From Clostridia bacterium (GTDB lineage: Bacteria > Bacillota > Clostridia > UBA1381): 64,000 bases of DNA. Shown here one piece after another: positions 32,623-41,412 of the stretch. Under the pieces are notes generated by a model, which had not been told where the DNA came from, made no database searches, and saw only the letters and a list, made by a program, of their open reading frames with translations. Numbering within the stretch: the stretch's first letter is position 1; each line of letters begins with the position of its first letter. A program made the position numbers and the translations under genes. The stretch is from positions 1 to 64,000 of the forward strand of contig JAGBHE010000043.1 of NCBI GenBank assembly GCA_017935675.1, in the 5' to 3' direction.

Positions 32623-33057
32623 TCATTTCTCCGGGTCAACCGTGATAACATATTGTATACATTCCTCCGCCTGTTCGACAAATTCAGCCATATCGAGAGA
32701 TGTACGCTTGCCCGTAAAAATCACACCGGTATCTGTATCCCGCATGCGCCTGACAAAATCCGCAAGTATCCTTGATGTTGCCGATTTTCCGTACAGATGC
32801 CTTACATTTTCAACTATTATATACGAACTCTTTGAAAGACTCTCTATCTTTTCCACGCTGAATGCCTGGTCCATGATAAAGTCACCGTAATCAAAAATTC
32901 CGGTGTCATCTCTGTCCGAAAACAACAAATCTATAAAAAGCTCATGAGCAATTTCATCCGGATCCTCTAAAACTATAACAGGGCGCGCCCCGTTTCTGAC
33001 AGTCAAATCGAGCAGCTCATACGTCTTATCACGTGAAAGCGACAATAAAAAAGCCAT
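32623..33057 (-). CDS. DnaA-like AAA+ core with degenerate nucleotide site
   Basis: 144 aa. It lines up with the AAA+ base of DnaA from Walker A to sensor 1. Where DnaA has GLGKTHLM this protein has SRDKTYELL (Lys-Thr kept, glycines lost). DnaA's VVYLSSEKFTNEFI corresponds to PVIVLEDPDEIAHELFI. The Walker B region LLIDDIQFLAGKEQTQ corresponds to YIIVENVRHLYGKSATS, so the two acidic residues are replaced by Glu-Asn. There is no lid and no DNA-binding domain. Probably a non-catalytic regulator or adaptor, perhaps of DnaA (inference). First of a three-gene operon with the TPR protein and ricT. Confidence 0.55.
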   Translation of the reverse strand: MAFLLSLSRDKTYELLDLTVRNGARPVIVLEDPDEIAHELFIDLLFSDRDDTGIFDYGDFIMDQAFSVEKIESLSKSSYIIVENVRHLYGKSATSRILADFVRRMRDTDTGVIFTGKRTSLDMAEFVEQAEECIQYVITVDPEK

Positions 33058-33121
33058 ATCCGCACCCCTTTTTACATTTTATCATATAAGAATTAAATTG
33101 TCAATGCTTTTTTGAGCGGTT

Positions 33122-34354
33122 TTATCTTATCTGGCCGTTTCCGTACACAATATACTTAACCGACGTAAGGGCTTCAAGGCCCATAGGACCGCGTGCATGA
33201 ATTTTCTGTGTGCTTATTCCGATTTCGGCACCGAATCCGAACTCAAAGCCGTCAGTAAAACGGGTTGAAGCGTTTACATATACTGCTGCCGCGTCAACCT
33301 CATTTAAAAATTTCTGAGCTTTTTCGTAGCTTTCTGTCACGATTGCTTCAGAATGCTTTGTATTGTATTTATTGATATGAACAATTGCCTCATCAATACC
33401 GTCAACGATTTTAACCGCGATTATATAATCGTTATACTCCGTGTACCAATCCTCCTCGCACGCACCCTTAAGCCCCGGGAAAAGCTTTAATGTCCGTTCG
33501 CATGCGCGGATTTCAACACCCTTTTCGCGAAGCGCCTCTATCAGCATGTCCTTGTGTGCAAAGCCGCTGTCAATAAGAAGCGTTTCACAGGCATTGCAGA
33601 CAGACGGTCTTGAAACCTTTGCATTCAAAACAATATTAACCGCCATATCAGGATCGGCGCTTTCTTCAACATATACATGACAGTTACCGGCAGCAGTTTC
33701 TATTACGGGCACTGTCGCATTTTCCACAACGCTTTTTATAAGCCCCTTACCGCCTCTCGGAATCAGAACATCAACATATCCGTTAAGCCTCATAAGCGCA
33801 GTTGCCACCTCCCGCGAAGTGTCTTCAACTATATTAAGGCTGCCCTCCGGCACTCCTGCATCGTATACTGCCTTCTGCATCACTCGCATTATGGCAAGAT
33901 TTGAATGTATTGCCTCCTTGCCGCCGCGGAGAATAACACTGTTTGATGTCTTAAGGCAAAGCGCCGCAGCATCAGCTGTAACATTCGGCCGCGCCTCATA
34001 AATAATCGCAATAACACCGATAGGAACACGCTTTTCTCCTATCATAAGACCATTAGGCCTTTTCCACATTTTCTTTACTTCTCCCACAGGATCGTCCAGT
34101 GCCGCCACCTTCCGCACTCCGTCAGCCATTGCCGACACACGCTCCGGCGTAAGGCGCAGTCTGTCAAGGAGCGACTTGCTCATGCCGCTTTCCTTTGCAG
34201 CTTCAACATCTCTGTTATTTTCTTCAAGGATCTCAGCGCAGTGCGCCTCAAGGGCATCCGCAGCTGCAAGCAGTGCTTTCTCCTTGCAGGTGCAGCCTTC
34301 AAGAGATAACGCTGCTTTTCTTGCCATTTCGCCAAGTCTCTCAAGCTCAGTCAT
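33122..34354 (-). CDS. proA: Glutamate-5-semialdehyde dehydrogenase (gamma-glutamyl phosphate reductase)
   Basis: 410 aa. It reduces gamma-glutamyl phosphate to glutamate-5-semialdehyde in proline synthesis. The aldehyde dehydrogenase fold has the catalytic Cys in SRPSVCNACETLL and the ProA signatures VPIGVIAIIYEARPNVT and IPRGGKGLI. ATG 34354 (MTELERLGE) follows GGAGAG and gives the normal length; a longer frame starting at 34456 is rejected. It lies directly after proB in the same operon. Confidence 0.95.
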   Translation of the reverse strand: MTELERLGEMARKAALSLEGCTCKEKALLAAADALEAHCAEILEENNRDVEAAKESGMSKSLLDRLRLTPERVSAMADGVRKVAALDDPVGEVKKMWKRPNGLMIGEKRVPIGVIAIIYEARPNVTADAAALCLKTSNSVILRGGKEAIHSNLAIMRVMQKAVYDAGVPEGSLNIVEDTSREVATALMRLNGYVDVLIPRGGKGLIKSVVENATVPVIETAAGNCHVYVEESADPDMAVNIVLNAKVSRPSVCNACETLLIDSGFAHKDMLIEALREKGVEIRACERTLKLFPGLKGACEEDWYTEYNDYIIAVKIVDGIDEAIVHINKYNTKHSEAIVTESYEKAQKFLNEVDAAAVYVNASTRFTDGFEFGFGAEIGISTQKIHARGPMGLEALTSVKYIVYGNGQIR

Positions 34355-34388
34355 ATTTTTCACTCTCCGTTCAGAAAAAATTTCAGTC

Positions 34389-35201
34389 CTAACAGCCGGG
34401 CATATGATTTTTTGATACAAAAAGCGTTCCAACCTGTTTTCCGTCAAGAATATCATACAGACTGTCTACATTATTTCCGTTAGCTATTATCATATTAATT
34501 CCGGCGTCCGTTGCAAGCTCTGCCGCATCAAGCTTTGTTATCATACCGCCTGTACCGCGGTTTGAGCCTACTCCTCCGGCAAGTCCTCTCACAGGTGCTA
34601 TATCGTATACAGTCCTGATAAGGGAGGCGTCCGGACAGCTGTGAGGGTCACAATCGTAAAACCCATCGATGTCCGAAAAAAGCACAAGCAAATCCGCATC
34701 GACAAAATCCGCTACTATGGCAGACAAAGTATCGTTATCCCCGAATTCTATCTCGTCAACAGCTATTGTATCATTTTCGTTTACTATAGGAATCATTCCC
34801 ATTTCAATAAGGGCGTTAAAGGTGTTCTGAGTATTTCTTTTCCGCCGCGGTATTGCAATATCCTCCTTCGTCAGAAGAATCTGCGCAACGGTATTATTGT
34901 ATTCGGAAAAGAATTTATCGTACAGATACATAAGCTCGCACTGACCCGCAGCCGCAACCGCCTGCTTATATCTTGTCTCTGACGGTCTTTCCGGAAGCCC
35001 TAATTTCCCCACACCTACGCCTATAGCACCGGAGGAAACAAGAATAATCTCCTTTCCGCTGTTGTGCAGATCAGACAGTATCATTGCGAGACGGTCCATC
35101 CTTTTAAGATTGAGCTTTCCCGTTTCATATGTAAGGGTAGAAGTACCCACCTTGACAACTATCCTTTGAGCATTTTTTATCTCTTCATATACGTTTTCCA
35201 T
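34389..35201 (-). CDS. proB: Glutamate 5-kinase, short form without PUA domain
   Basis: 270 aa. Phosphorylates glutamate, the first step of proline synthesis. Amino-acid kinase fold with VVKVGTSTLT, ILVSSGAIGVG, NENDTIAVDE, FGDNDTLSA and GTGGMITKLDAA. The C-terminal PUA domain present in Bacillus and E. coli ProB (about 365 aa) is missing, as in some other Firmicutes. The ATG overlaps the TAA of the dehydrogenase gene (TAATG), so translation is coupled. Followed by proA. Confidence 0.95.
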   Translation of the reverse strand: MENVYEEIKNAQRIVVKVGTSTLTYETGKLNLKRMDRLAMILSDLHNSGKEIILVSSGAIGVGVGKLGLPERPSETRYKQAVAAAGQCELMYLYDKFFSEYNNTVAQILLTKEDIAIPRRKRNTQNTFNALIEMGMIPIVNENDTIAVDEIEFGDNDTLSAIVADFVDADLLVLFSDIDGFYDCDPHSCPDASLIRTVYDIAPVRGLAGGVGSNRGTGGMITKLDAAELATDAGINMIIANGNNVDSLYDILDGKQVGTLFVSKNHMPGC

Positions 35202-36142
35202 TAAACAATCCTTCCTCTGTCTCCGCCGCTGCAGAAAGCCTTTATGTTTTCGGCAACTTCATTCATACATCTTACTCTTGCTTCGTAAGCCCCCCATGCC
35301 ATGTGAGGCGTCAGAATCACATTATCACATTCTGAAAGACCGGCATAAGGGTGATCCTCCGGAAACGGCTCACAAGAATAAACGTCAACGCCAAGACCGG
35401 ACAGCCTTCCGTCAAGAACGGCTGCTGCAAGCGCTGCCTCATCACAGACCGCACCTCTTGCCACATTTATTAGCACCGGTTTCTTTTCACATTTCGAAAG
35501 CTCGGCATCGCCTATCATTTTCAGTGTCTTATCCGTAAGCGGCGTATGAATTGAAATTATATGGCTTTCCCGCAAAACAGTATCAAGACTGACAGCTGAT
35601 GAATCGGGAGAATTTCTCGTATAAATCACACGGCAGCCCAAAGACTCTGCCACAGACGCAACGGATTTTCCTATGTTACCCATGCCGATTATCCCCCAGG
35701 TTTTCCCTGCAAGCTCATAGTAAACCGGCTCAAGCATATTATGAATACCGCTTTTCGTATATGCACCGCTTTTTGAATACCTGTCATATTCGCTCAGGTG
35801 ACACACAAGGGACAATGCCATTGCAACCGTAAGCTGGGCTACAGAAGCGGAAGAATACCCCACAACATTGCACACCGCAATTCCGCGGCGGCGGCAATAG
35901 TCAATGTCCACATTGTCATAGCCGGTAGCCGTCACGCAGATAAGCTTCAGCTTTTCCGCTCCCCGAAGATTGCTTTCATTCACCTTAACCTTGTTCAGAA
36001 TTATCACATCAGACTCACCGATACGCTCCGCTGTAAGCTCAGAAGGTGTTTTGTCATATATTTTAACCTCACCAAGCCTTGTTATCATATCAAAATCAAG
36101 ATCAGAGCCGAGAGTTGAAGCGTCAAGCATTGTGATTTTCAT
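35201..36142 (-). CDS. D-2-hydroxyacid dehydrogenase family oxidoreductase
   Basis: 313 aa. The NAD-binding motif is GIIGMGNIGKSVASVAESLG and the catalytic Arg-Glu-His set falls in VLINVARGAVCDE, GVDVYSCEPFPEDHP and LTPHMAWGA. Such enzymes reduce hydroxypyruvate, glyoxylate or other 2-keto acids; substrate not determinable here. It is first in an operon with proBA by a 1-bp stop/start overlap. It does not look like SerA, since no ACT domain is present. Confidence 0.85.
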   Translation of the reverse strand: MKITMLDASTLGSDLDFDMITRLGEVKIYDKTPSELTAERIGESDVIILNKVKVNESNLRGAEKLKLICVTATGYDNVDIDYCRRRGIAVCNVVGYSSASVAQLTVAMALSLVCHLSEYDRYSKSGAYTKSGIHNMLEPVYYELAGKTWGIIGMGNIGKSVASVAESLGCRVIYTRNSPDSSAVSLDTVLRESHIISIHTPLTDKTLKMIGDAELSKCEKKPVLINVARGAVCDEAALAAAVLDGRLSGLGVDVYSCEPFPEDHPYAGLSECDNVILTPHMAWGAYEARVRCMNEVAENIKAFCSGGDRGRIV

Positions 36143-36182
36143 TACATGCCTATCCTTTCAAATTATTAACAAATCAAAAACA

Positions 36183-36215
36183 GGGACGGACGCCCGCATC
36201 AATGCACAGCGTCCC
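36183..36215 (-). terminator. Hairpin downstream of pfkA
   Basis: GGGACG / CGTCCC 6-bp stem with a 21-nt loop just after the pfkA stop, then a T-run on the minus strand (TGTTTTTG). Weak but plausible terminator. Confidence 0.4.
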
Positions 36216-36230
36216 TCCCGTAAAAAATTA

Positions 36231-37205
36231 TCAGAAAGCAAGCTCTTTAGCAAGCGTAAGCATTTCCTTCGGAAGCTGCTTCTTCATTGCCAGACCTTCT
36301 TCAATCTCAACATCGGTTATTTGACCGCCCTGCATACAAACAACTCTGTTACTCTTTCCCGCAATGAGCAGCTCAACTGCATGAGCACCCATCTGGCTGG
36401 CAGTTACACGGTCTCTTACCGAAGGACTTCCGCCTCTCTGAACATGACCGAGAATTGTAGCTCGCGACTCAATACCGGTCTTTGCCTCAACCTCTTTTGC
36501 AATATCAATAACTCCGCCGATACCTTCGGCAACGATTACAATGCTGTGCCTCTTTCCTCTTGATTTGCTTTCGAGAATAGGTCTCAGCACATCATCATCA
36601 AAGCTCCACTTGTATTCGGGAACAAGCACCACATCAGCACCGCAGGCAATAGCGGCATTAATAGCTATGTAGCCGGCGCCGCGTCCCATAACCTCAATAA
36701 CCGAGCAGCGATCGTGGCTGGCAGCAGTATCACGGATTTTATCAACCGCACTTACAACGGTGTTAAGGCATGTATCATATCCGACGGTGTACTCGCTGCA
36801 GCTTATGTCGTTATCTATAGTTCCCGGCATAGCAACTGTCGGAAGACCTATCTGGCACAAATCCTTTGCACCGCGGAAGGAACCGTCTCCGCCTATTACG
36901 ATAAGACCGTCAAGTCCGAATACCTTTGCGATATCAAACGCCTTTTTCACTCCCTCAGCCGTCTTGAATTCAAGACATCTTGCAGTTTGAAGTATTGTAC
37001 CGCCTCTTTGCAGAATATCGGAAACGCTTCTTGCGTCCATTTCAACAAGGTCGCCGTTTATAAGTCCGTTATATCCTCTTTTCACACCCATAACACGGAG
37101 TCCGTGATATGTGCCTGTTCTTACAACTGCACGGATTGCTGCATTCATTCCCGGCGCATCACCGCCGCTTGTGAGCACTCCGATAGTTTTTACTTTCTTG
37201 TTCAT
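36231..37205 (-). CDS. pfkA: ATP-dependent 6-phosphofructokinase
   Basis: 324 aa. Phosphorylates fructose-6-phosphate, the committed step of glycolysis. The GGDAPGMNAAIRAVV nucleotide loop, GGDGSFRGA, PGTIDNDI with the catalytic Asp, CSVIEVMGRGAGYIA and GHVQRGGSP are all present. The Gly of GGDGS indicates an ATP-dependent rather than pyrophosphate-dependent enzyme. ATG 37205 follows GAAAGGG by about 10 nt; a TTG reading from 37214 is less likely. Cytoplasmic, probably allosteric tetramer. Confidence 0.96.
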   Translation of the reverse strand: MNKKVKTIGVLTSGGDAPGMNAAIRAVVRTGTYHGLRVMGVKRGYNGLINGDLVEMDARSVSDILQRGGTILQTARCLEFKTAEGVKKAFDIAKVFGLDGLIVIGGDGSFRGAKDLCQIGLPTVAMPGTIDNDISCSEYTVGYDTCLNTVVSAVDKIRDTAASHDRCSVIEVMGRGAGYIAINAAIACGADVVLVPEYKWSFDDDVLRPILESKSRGKRHSIVIVAEGIGGVIDIAKEVEAKTGIESRATILGHVQRGGSPSVRDRVTASQMGAHAVELLIAGKSNRVVCMQGGQITDVEIEEGLAMKKQLPKEMLTLAKELAF

Positions 37206-37269
37206 ATATATCAAACCCTTTCAACTTATGTTATTGTCTCTCTCTTTAATAATAACATATCCGTATTGA

Positions 37270-37464
37270 TTAATCCTTTTCAATTATAATATCCTGCGCC
37301 GCTTCGACTTCAGTCTGCGGAACAAGTATCTCAAAAAAGGCTTCATTTTCATCTGCCTCATTTGTTTTACGTCTGATTATAACAAGAATTCCGTTATCCT
37401 CAAGAAGCTTTCTGAGCTCCGTGACAACACTTTTACCCTTGGCAAGATATATTACAACCCACAT
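37270..37464 (-). CDS. Conserved small signal-transducing-type (DUF2007-like) protein
   Basis: 64 aa: MWVVIYLAKGKSVVTELRKL, then a strand-helix-strand layout ending FEILVPQTEVEAAQDII. It fits the small ferredoxin-fold family common in Clostridia, next to pfkA, that is often mislabelled glutamate decarboxylase. No enzyme residues are seen. Encoded between mtrB and pfkA in the same direction and possibly co-transcribed. Function unknown. Confidence 0.65.
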   Translation of the reverse strand: MWVVIYLAKGKSVVTELRKLLEDNGILVIIRRKTNEADENEAFFEILVPQTEVEAAQDIIIEKD

Positions 37465-37531
37465 TTGAACGTCTCTCCTTCAAGCCTTCCCGCAGCCGCG
37501 GCTGCAAAGGTCCGTACGGTATTTGCAGTAC

Positions 37532-37771
37532 TCAGCCCTGCTGCTTGTTATCCGCTTCCACAACGCCGTGCTTAGTATATATTCTGGCCTTACCTCTGAT
37601 TTTCATAGCCGAAGTAACTTCAGTAAACTGAGCTATATAAATCTCGCCGGCATCAAGCCGTTCAGTGTGATGAAATTTCGTATCCCTGCCTCTTGTAAGA
37701 CCGATAATCGTCACTCCGTCCTCAAGCGCCTGAATAACAATATAATCGCTGAACGCACCGTAATCCTCCAT
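37532..37771 (-). CDS. mtrB: Trp RNA-binding attenuation protein (TRAP)
   Basis: 79 aa. Closely follows Bacillus TRAP: IVIQALEDGVTIIGLTRG, DTKFHH, IAQFTE and TSAMKIRG. Tryptophan-contact threonines (Thr25, 30, 49 and 52 in Bacillus numbering) and RNA-binding Lys56 and Arg58 are kept; Lys37 is replaced by Arg. TRAP forms an 11-mer ring that binds spaced (G/U)AG triplets to attenuate trp genes. ATG 37771 is chosen (AAAGGG 9 nt upstream). No trp genes are near; it is flanked by dnaE and pfkA. Confidence 0.9.
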   Translation of the reverse strand: MEDYGAFSDYIVIQALEDGVTIIGLTRGRDTKFHHTERLDAGEIYIAQFTEVTSAMKIRGKARIYTKHGVVEADNKQQG

Positions 37772-37914
37772 AAATTCCAACCCTTTCTTTAAGGCAGGTT
37801 AAAAAACCCTATTGTAAATATTTTATACTATTTCCGCAAAAAAATCAATAGCCAATTAGATACAAATTTCCGTTCATTACGCTTCTATTTTGGTTATTTT
37901 CACTATCACGCAAA

Positions 37915-40900
37915 TCAGGAACGTTTTAAAATGACATTTTCCGCACCGTAAATTCTTCCGAGGTCAGCAATTGTCTTATCAGACGGATTAATGCTAAATT
38001 CCGGCGGAGTTGTCACATACTTTCCGGAATCTGAAAAATAAAGTATTACCGGGACATCTCCGCCGTAAGGGCGGATGTTTGCCAGAAGCTCCTCAATCAC
38101 CGCAGAACCGTTTTCTTTCATTCTGATATAAAGCTTTGCTTTGCTTTTAATTTCCACATTATCAATAGGAGTTACGTCCGAGACGATAAGCTTCGGCTTT
38201 TCATCCGTGCGGACAGACGCCGTACCGCGCATTACCACAGCACTTTGCGGTCTTATCATACTGTGATACTGATTAAACACCTTCGGATAAACAATCGCCT
38301 CAGCAGCGCCGGTTGAATCCTCAATTTCAAGAAATGCCATCTGAGAGCCGCTTTTTGTCGTTTTAACCTTCTGCGTATTTATGAAAGCGCAAATTGTTAT
38401 TTTGTCGCCGTCTGAAATACCGCCCGGAACAGCTCTGTATTCGCCGTTTTCATCTCGCTCCGAGGCGCTTATGAGCTTATAAATTCTGTCAGAGCTTATG
38501 CTTTTGATCTTTTCCTCATACTCGTCCATGGGATGACCTGAAAAATACAAGCCGGTCATTTCCTTTTCCATGTTAAGCAAAGTGCGCCTGTCAAATTCCT
38601 CCAACTCGGGATATTCAATATCAAAGGTCTCCTCTTCTCCGCCGATTTCGAACAAATTCATCTGACCCTCTAAATTATAACGCTTTGAGCGTGAAATTCC
38701 GTCAAGAGCCGTCTCATAAACCTGAAGAAGCTGCGACCTTTTTACACCCATTGAATCAAAGGCTCCGCACATTATAAGGGATTCGAGAGCACGCTTGTTA
38801 AGATATTCTCCGGCCATCCGGTCAAGAAAATCCGCAAAATTTTTAAACCTTCCTTTTCTTTCTCTCTCGGCAACCACCGCACGTATCATGCTGCGCCCTA
38901 CATTCTTTACGGCAGAAAGTCCGAACCTTATTGCTCCGTCCTTCACCGAGAAGGTATCTATGCTTTCGTTTATATCCGGCGGAAGCCTGTCTATCCCCAT
39001 TTCGGTGCAATTTTTTACATAGCCGTTTATCTTGTCCTGGTCACCTATGCTTGAAATCAGCGCCGCCATAAACTCGCAGGGATAAAATGTTTTGAGATAT
39101 GCAGTCTGATATGCAACAAAGGCATATGCCGCGGCATGAGATTTATTAAATGCATAATTTGCAAAATCGCTCATTTCATCAAAAATCGACTTGGCTGTTT
39201 CCTCGTCAATCCCCCGCCTTATGCAGCCCTCTATTATCACATTTCCGTCCTCGTCATCAAGACCGTATATAAAATTCCTGCGCTCCGTTTCCATCTGAGA
39301 CGCCTTTTTCTTGCTTATAACACGGCGCATGGAATCAGCTCTTCCCAGTGAATATCCGGCAAGGGTCTGTACTATCTGAAGCACCTGCTCCTGATAAACC
39401 ATAAAGCCGTAGGTAACATTCAGAATATCCTCAAGCAGCGGGTGCTTGTAGGTTATATCCTCCGGATGTCTTTTGTTATGGATATAGCTGTGTCTCTGAT
39501 TCATCGGGCCGGGTCTGTAGATTGATATTCCGGCTATTATATCCTCAAGGCAGTCCGGCTTAAGCTCCTGCATAAACACCTTCATGCCGTCACTTTCAAG
39601 CTGAAAAACACCGTCGGTATTTCCTGAGGATATAAGCTCAAAAACCTCCGGCCTGTTGTAGTCGATTTTTTCAAGACTTACCTCCTCGCCCCGGGTTTTT
39701 CTGATAAGCTCTACAGTATTTTCTATGACAGTAAGATTCCTGAGCCCGAGAAAATCCATTTTAAGAAGTCCCAGCTCCTCAACGGTGTCCTTTGTAAACT
39801 GCGTTGTCACCGAGTCCTTTCCCACATACACCGGGACATAGCTGACTATGGGCTCGCCCGTAATAACAACGCCTGCCGCATGGGTTGAAGCATGTCTCGG
39901 CAAGCCCTCCAGCGCACGTGCAACGGTAATAAGCTCATGTACCTCATTGTCATTTTCGTAAAGCGCCTTAAGCTCGCGGCTTGTTTTCAATGCCTCGTCA
40001 ATTGTAATTTTAAAGTCGTTCGGTATCAGCTTTGCAACCATATCCGCTCTTGAATATGGCATCGCAAGCGCACGCGCAACGTCTCGCACCACAAGCTTTG
40101 CCTTCATCGTTCCGAAGGTTATTATCTGAGATACCTGCTCCTCGCCGTATTTTTCTATAACATAATCTATTACCTTCTGCCGCCCCTCAGGAGCAAAATC
40201 TATGTCTATATCAGGCATGCTGACGCGCTCCGGATTGAGAAACCTTTCAAAAATCAGCCCGTATTTAATCGGGTCAACATCTGTTATATAAAGGCAGTAT
40301 GCCACAATGCTTCCGGCGGCGCTCCCGCGCCCGGGGCCTACCATAACGCCGGCACTTTTCGCATAGCGTATGAAATCCCAGACGATAAGAAAATAATCCA
40401 CAAAGCCCATCTGCTTTATAACGCCAAGCTCATAATCAAGGCGCGGCTTTAGCTTTTCCGCATCTTCTCCGTATCGCCTGTCAAGTCCCTCCGCGCAAAG
40501 ACAGCACAAATATTCAAAAGGCTCTCTGCCCTCCGGCACCTCAAAGGCAGGCAGATGTCTTGCCTCAAAATCAAAATCAACCTTGCATCTTTCTGCAATT
40601 TTAACCGTATTTTCAAGCGCCTCGGGAATATATGAAAAAAGCTTTTCCATTTCCTCTGGAGACTTTACGTAAAACTCCTCCGTTTCAAATCTCATACGGT
40701 CGGTGTCCCGAACGGTTTTTTCTGTCTGGATACACATCAATATATCCTGGTATCTTGCATCCTCCCGGGTAAGATAATGTATATCGTTGGTCGCCGCAAC
40801 CCCGACTCCCGTCTCGCGGGCAAGCTTTATAAGAAGGGGCAGAATTTCCTTCTGCTCTCTTATTCCGTGGTCCTGAAGCTCAATAAAATAATTTTCCCGT

Positions 40901-41400
40901 CCGAAAACCTCAGCATATTTTCGGGCAACCTTAAGAGCGCCGTTATAATCACCGGCGACAAGCTTTTTCGGCACCTCGCCGCCAAGGCACGCCGACAAAG
41001 CTATAAGCCCCTCCTTATGAGCCTTTAAAAGCTCAAAATCAATTCTCGGCTTATAGTAAAAGCCCTCAACATATCCCATTGAAACAAGATATATAAGATT
41101 TTTATATCCGGTCTGATTTTCTGCCAGCAGAATAAGATGGCTTGATTTATTATCAGGTCCCGGATTTTTATTAAACCTTGATTCCGACGCCACGTAAACC
41201 TCACACCCGATTATGGGATGAATACCGTTTTTCAAAGCTTCCTTGTAAAAGTCAACAACGCCGAACATAACACCGTGGTCTGTGATTGCGACAGAACTCA
41301 TTCCAAGCTCCTTTACCCTTGCAATCAGCTTAGGTATACTCGCCTCGCCGTCAAGAAGACTGTATTCGGTGTGAGTGTGAAGATGTACAAAATCCGCCAT
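37915..41400 (-). CDS. dnaE: DNA polymerase III subunit alpha
   Basis: 1161 aa. N-terminal PHP domain (FVHLHTHTEYSLLDGEASI, AITDHGVMFG), then the family C polymerase palm with GPGRGSAAGSIVAYCLYIT and MPDIDIDFAPEGR, whose aspartates bind catalytic metal. Tandem helix-hairpin-helix and OB-fold regions follow (KITICAFINTQKVKTTKSGS). Length and order match DnaE rather than PolC. Main replicative synthesis or lagging-strand priming role, depending on whether PolC is also present. whiA precedes it by 12 bases, so both are in one operon. Confidence 0.97.
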   Translation of the reverse strand: MADFVHLHTHTEYSLLDGEASIPKLIARVKELGMSSVAITDHGVMFGVVDFYKEALKNGIHPIIGCEVYVASESRFNKNPGPDNKSSHLILLAENQTGYKNLIYLVSMGYVEGFYYKPRIDFELLKAHKEGLIALSACLGGEVPKKLVAGDYNGALKVARKYAEVFGRENYFIELQDHGIREQKEILPLLIKLARETGVGVAATNDIHYLTREDARYQDILMCIQTEKTVRDTDRMRFETEEFYVKSPEEMEKLFSYIPEALENTVKIAERCKVDFDFEARHLPAFEVPEGREPFEYLCCLCAEGLDRRYGEDAEKLKPRLDYELGVIKQMGFVDYFLIVWDFIRYAKSAGVMVGPGRGSAAGSIVAYCLYITDVDPIKYGLIFERFLNPERVSMPDIDIDFAPEGRQKVIDYVIEKYGEEQVSQIITFGTMKAKLVVRDVARALAMPYSRADMVAKLIPNDFKITIDEALKTSRELKALYENDNEVHELITVARALEGLPRHASTHAAGVVITGEPIVSYVPVYVGKDSVTTQFTKDTVEELGLLKMDFLGLRNLTVIENTVELIRKTRGEEVSLEKIDYNRPEVFELISSGNTDGVFQLESDGMKVFMQELKPDCLEDIIAGISIYRPGPMNQRHSYIHNKRHPEDITYKHPLLEDILNVTYGFMVYQEQVLQIVQTLAGYSLGRADSMRRVISKKKASQMETERRNFIYGLDDEDGNVIIEGCIRRGIDEETAKSIFDEMSDFANYAFNKSHAAAYAFVAYQTAYLKTFYPCEFMAALISSIGDQDKINGYVKNCTEMGIDRLPPDINESIDTFSVKDGAIRFGLSAVKNVGRSMIRAVVAERERKGRFKNFADFLDRMAGEYLNKRALESLIMCGAFDSMGVKRSQLLQVYETALDGISRSKRYNLEGQMNLFEIGGEEETFDIEYPELEEFDRRTLLNMEKEMTGLYFSGHPMDEYEEKIKSISSDRIYKLISASERDENGEYRAVPGGISDGDKITICAFINTQKVKTTKSGSQMAFLEIEDSTGAAEAIVYPKVFNQYHSMIRPQSAVVMRGTASVRTDEKPKLIVSDVTPIDNVEIKSKAKLYIRMKENGSAVIEELLANIRPYGGDVPVILYFSDSGKYVTTPPEFSINPSDKTIADLGRIYGAENVILKRS

Positions 41401-41412
41401 GCTTCTGCCTCC

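Noticed and set aside
32623-33057. DNA polymerase III delta-prime (HolB)
   Set aside because: The position next to ricT fits, but the sequence matches DnaA better and no clamp-loader motifs are seen.
33122-34456. Longer proA reading from 34456
   Set aside because: The extra 34 residues are not ProA-like and the ATG at 34354 has the ribosome site.
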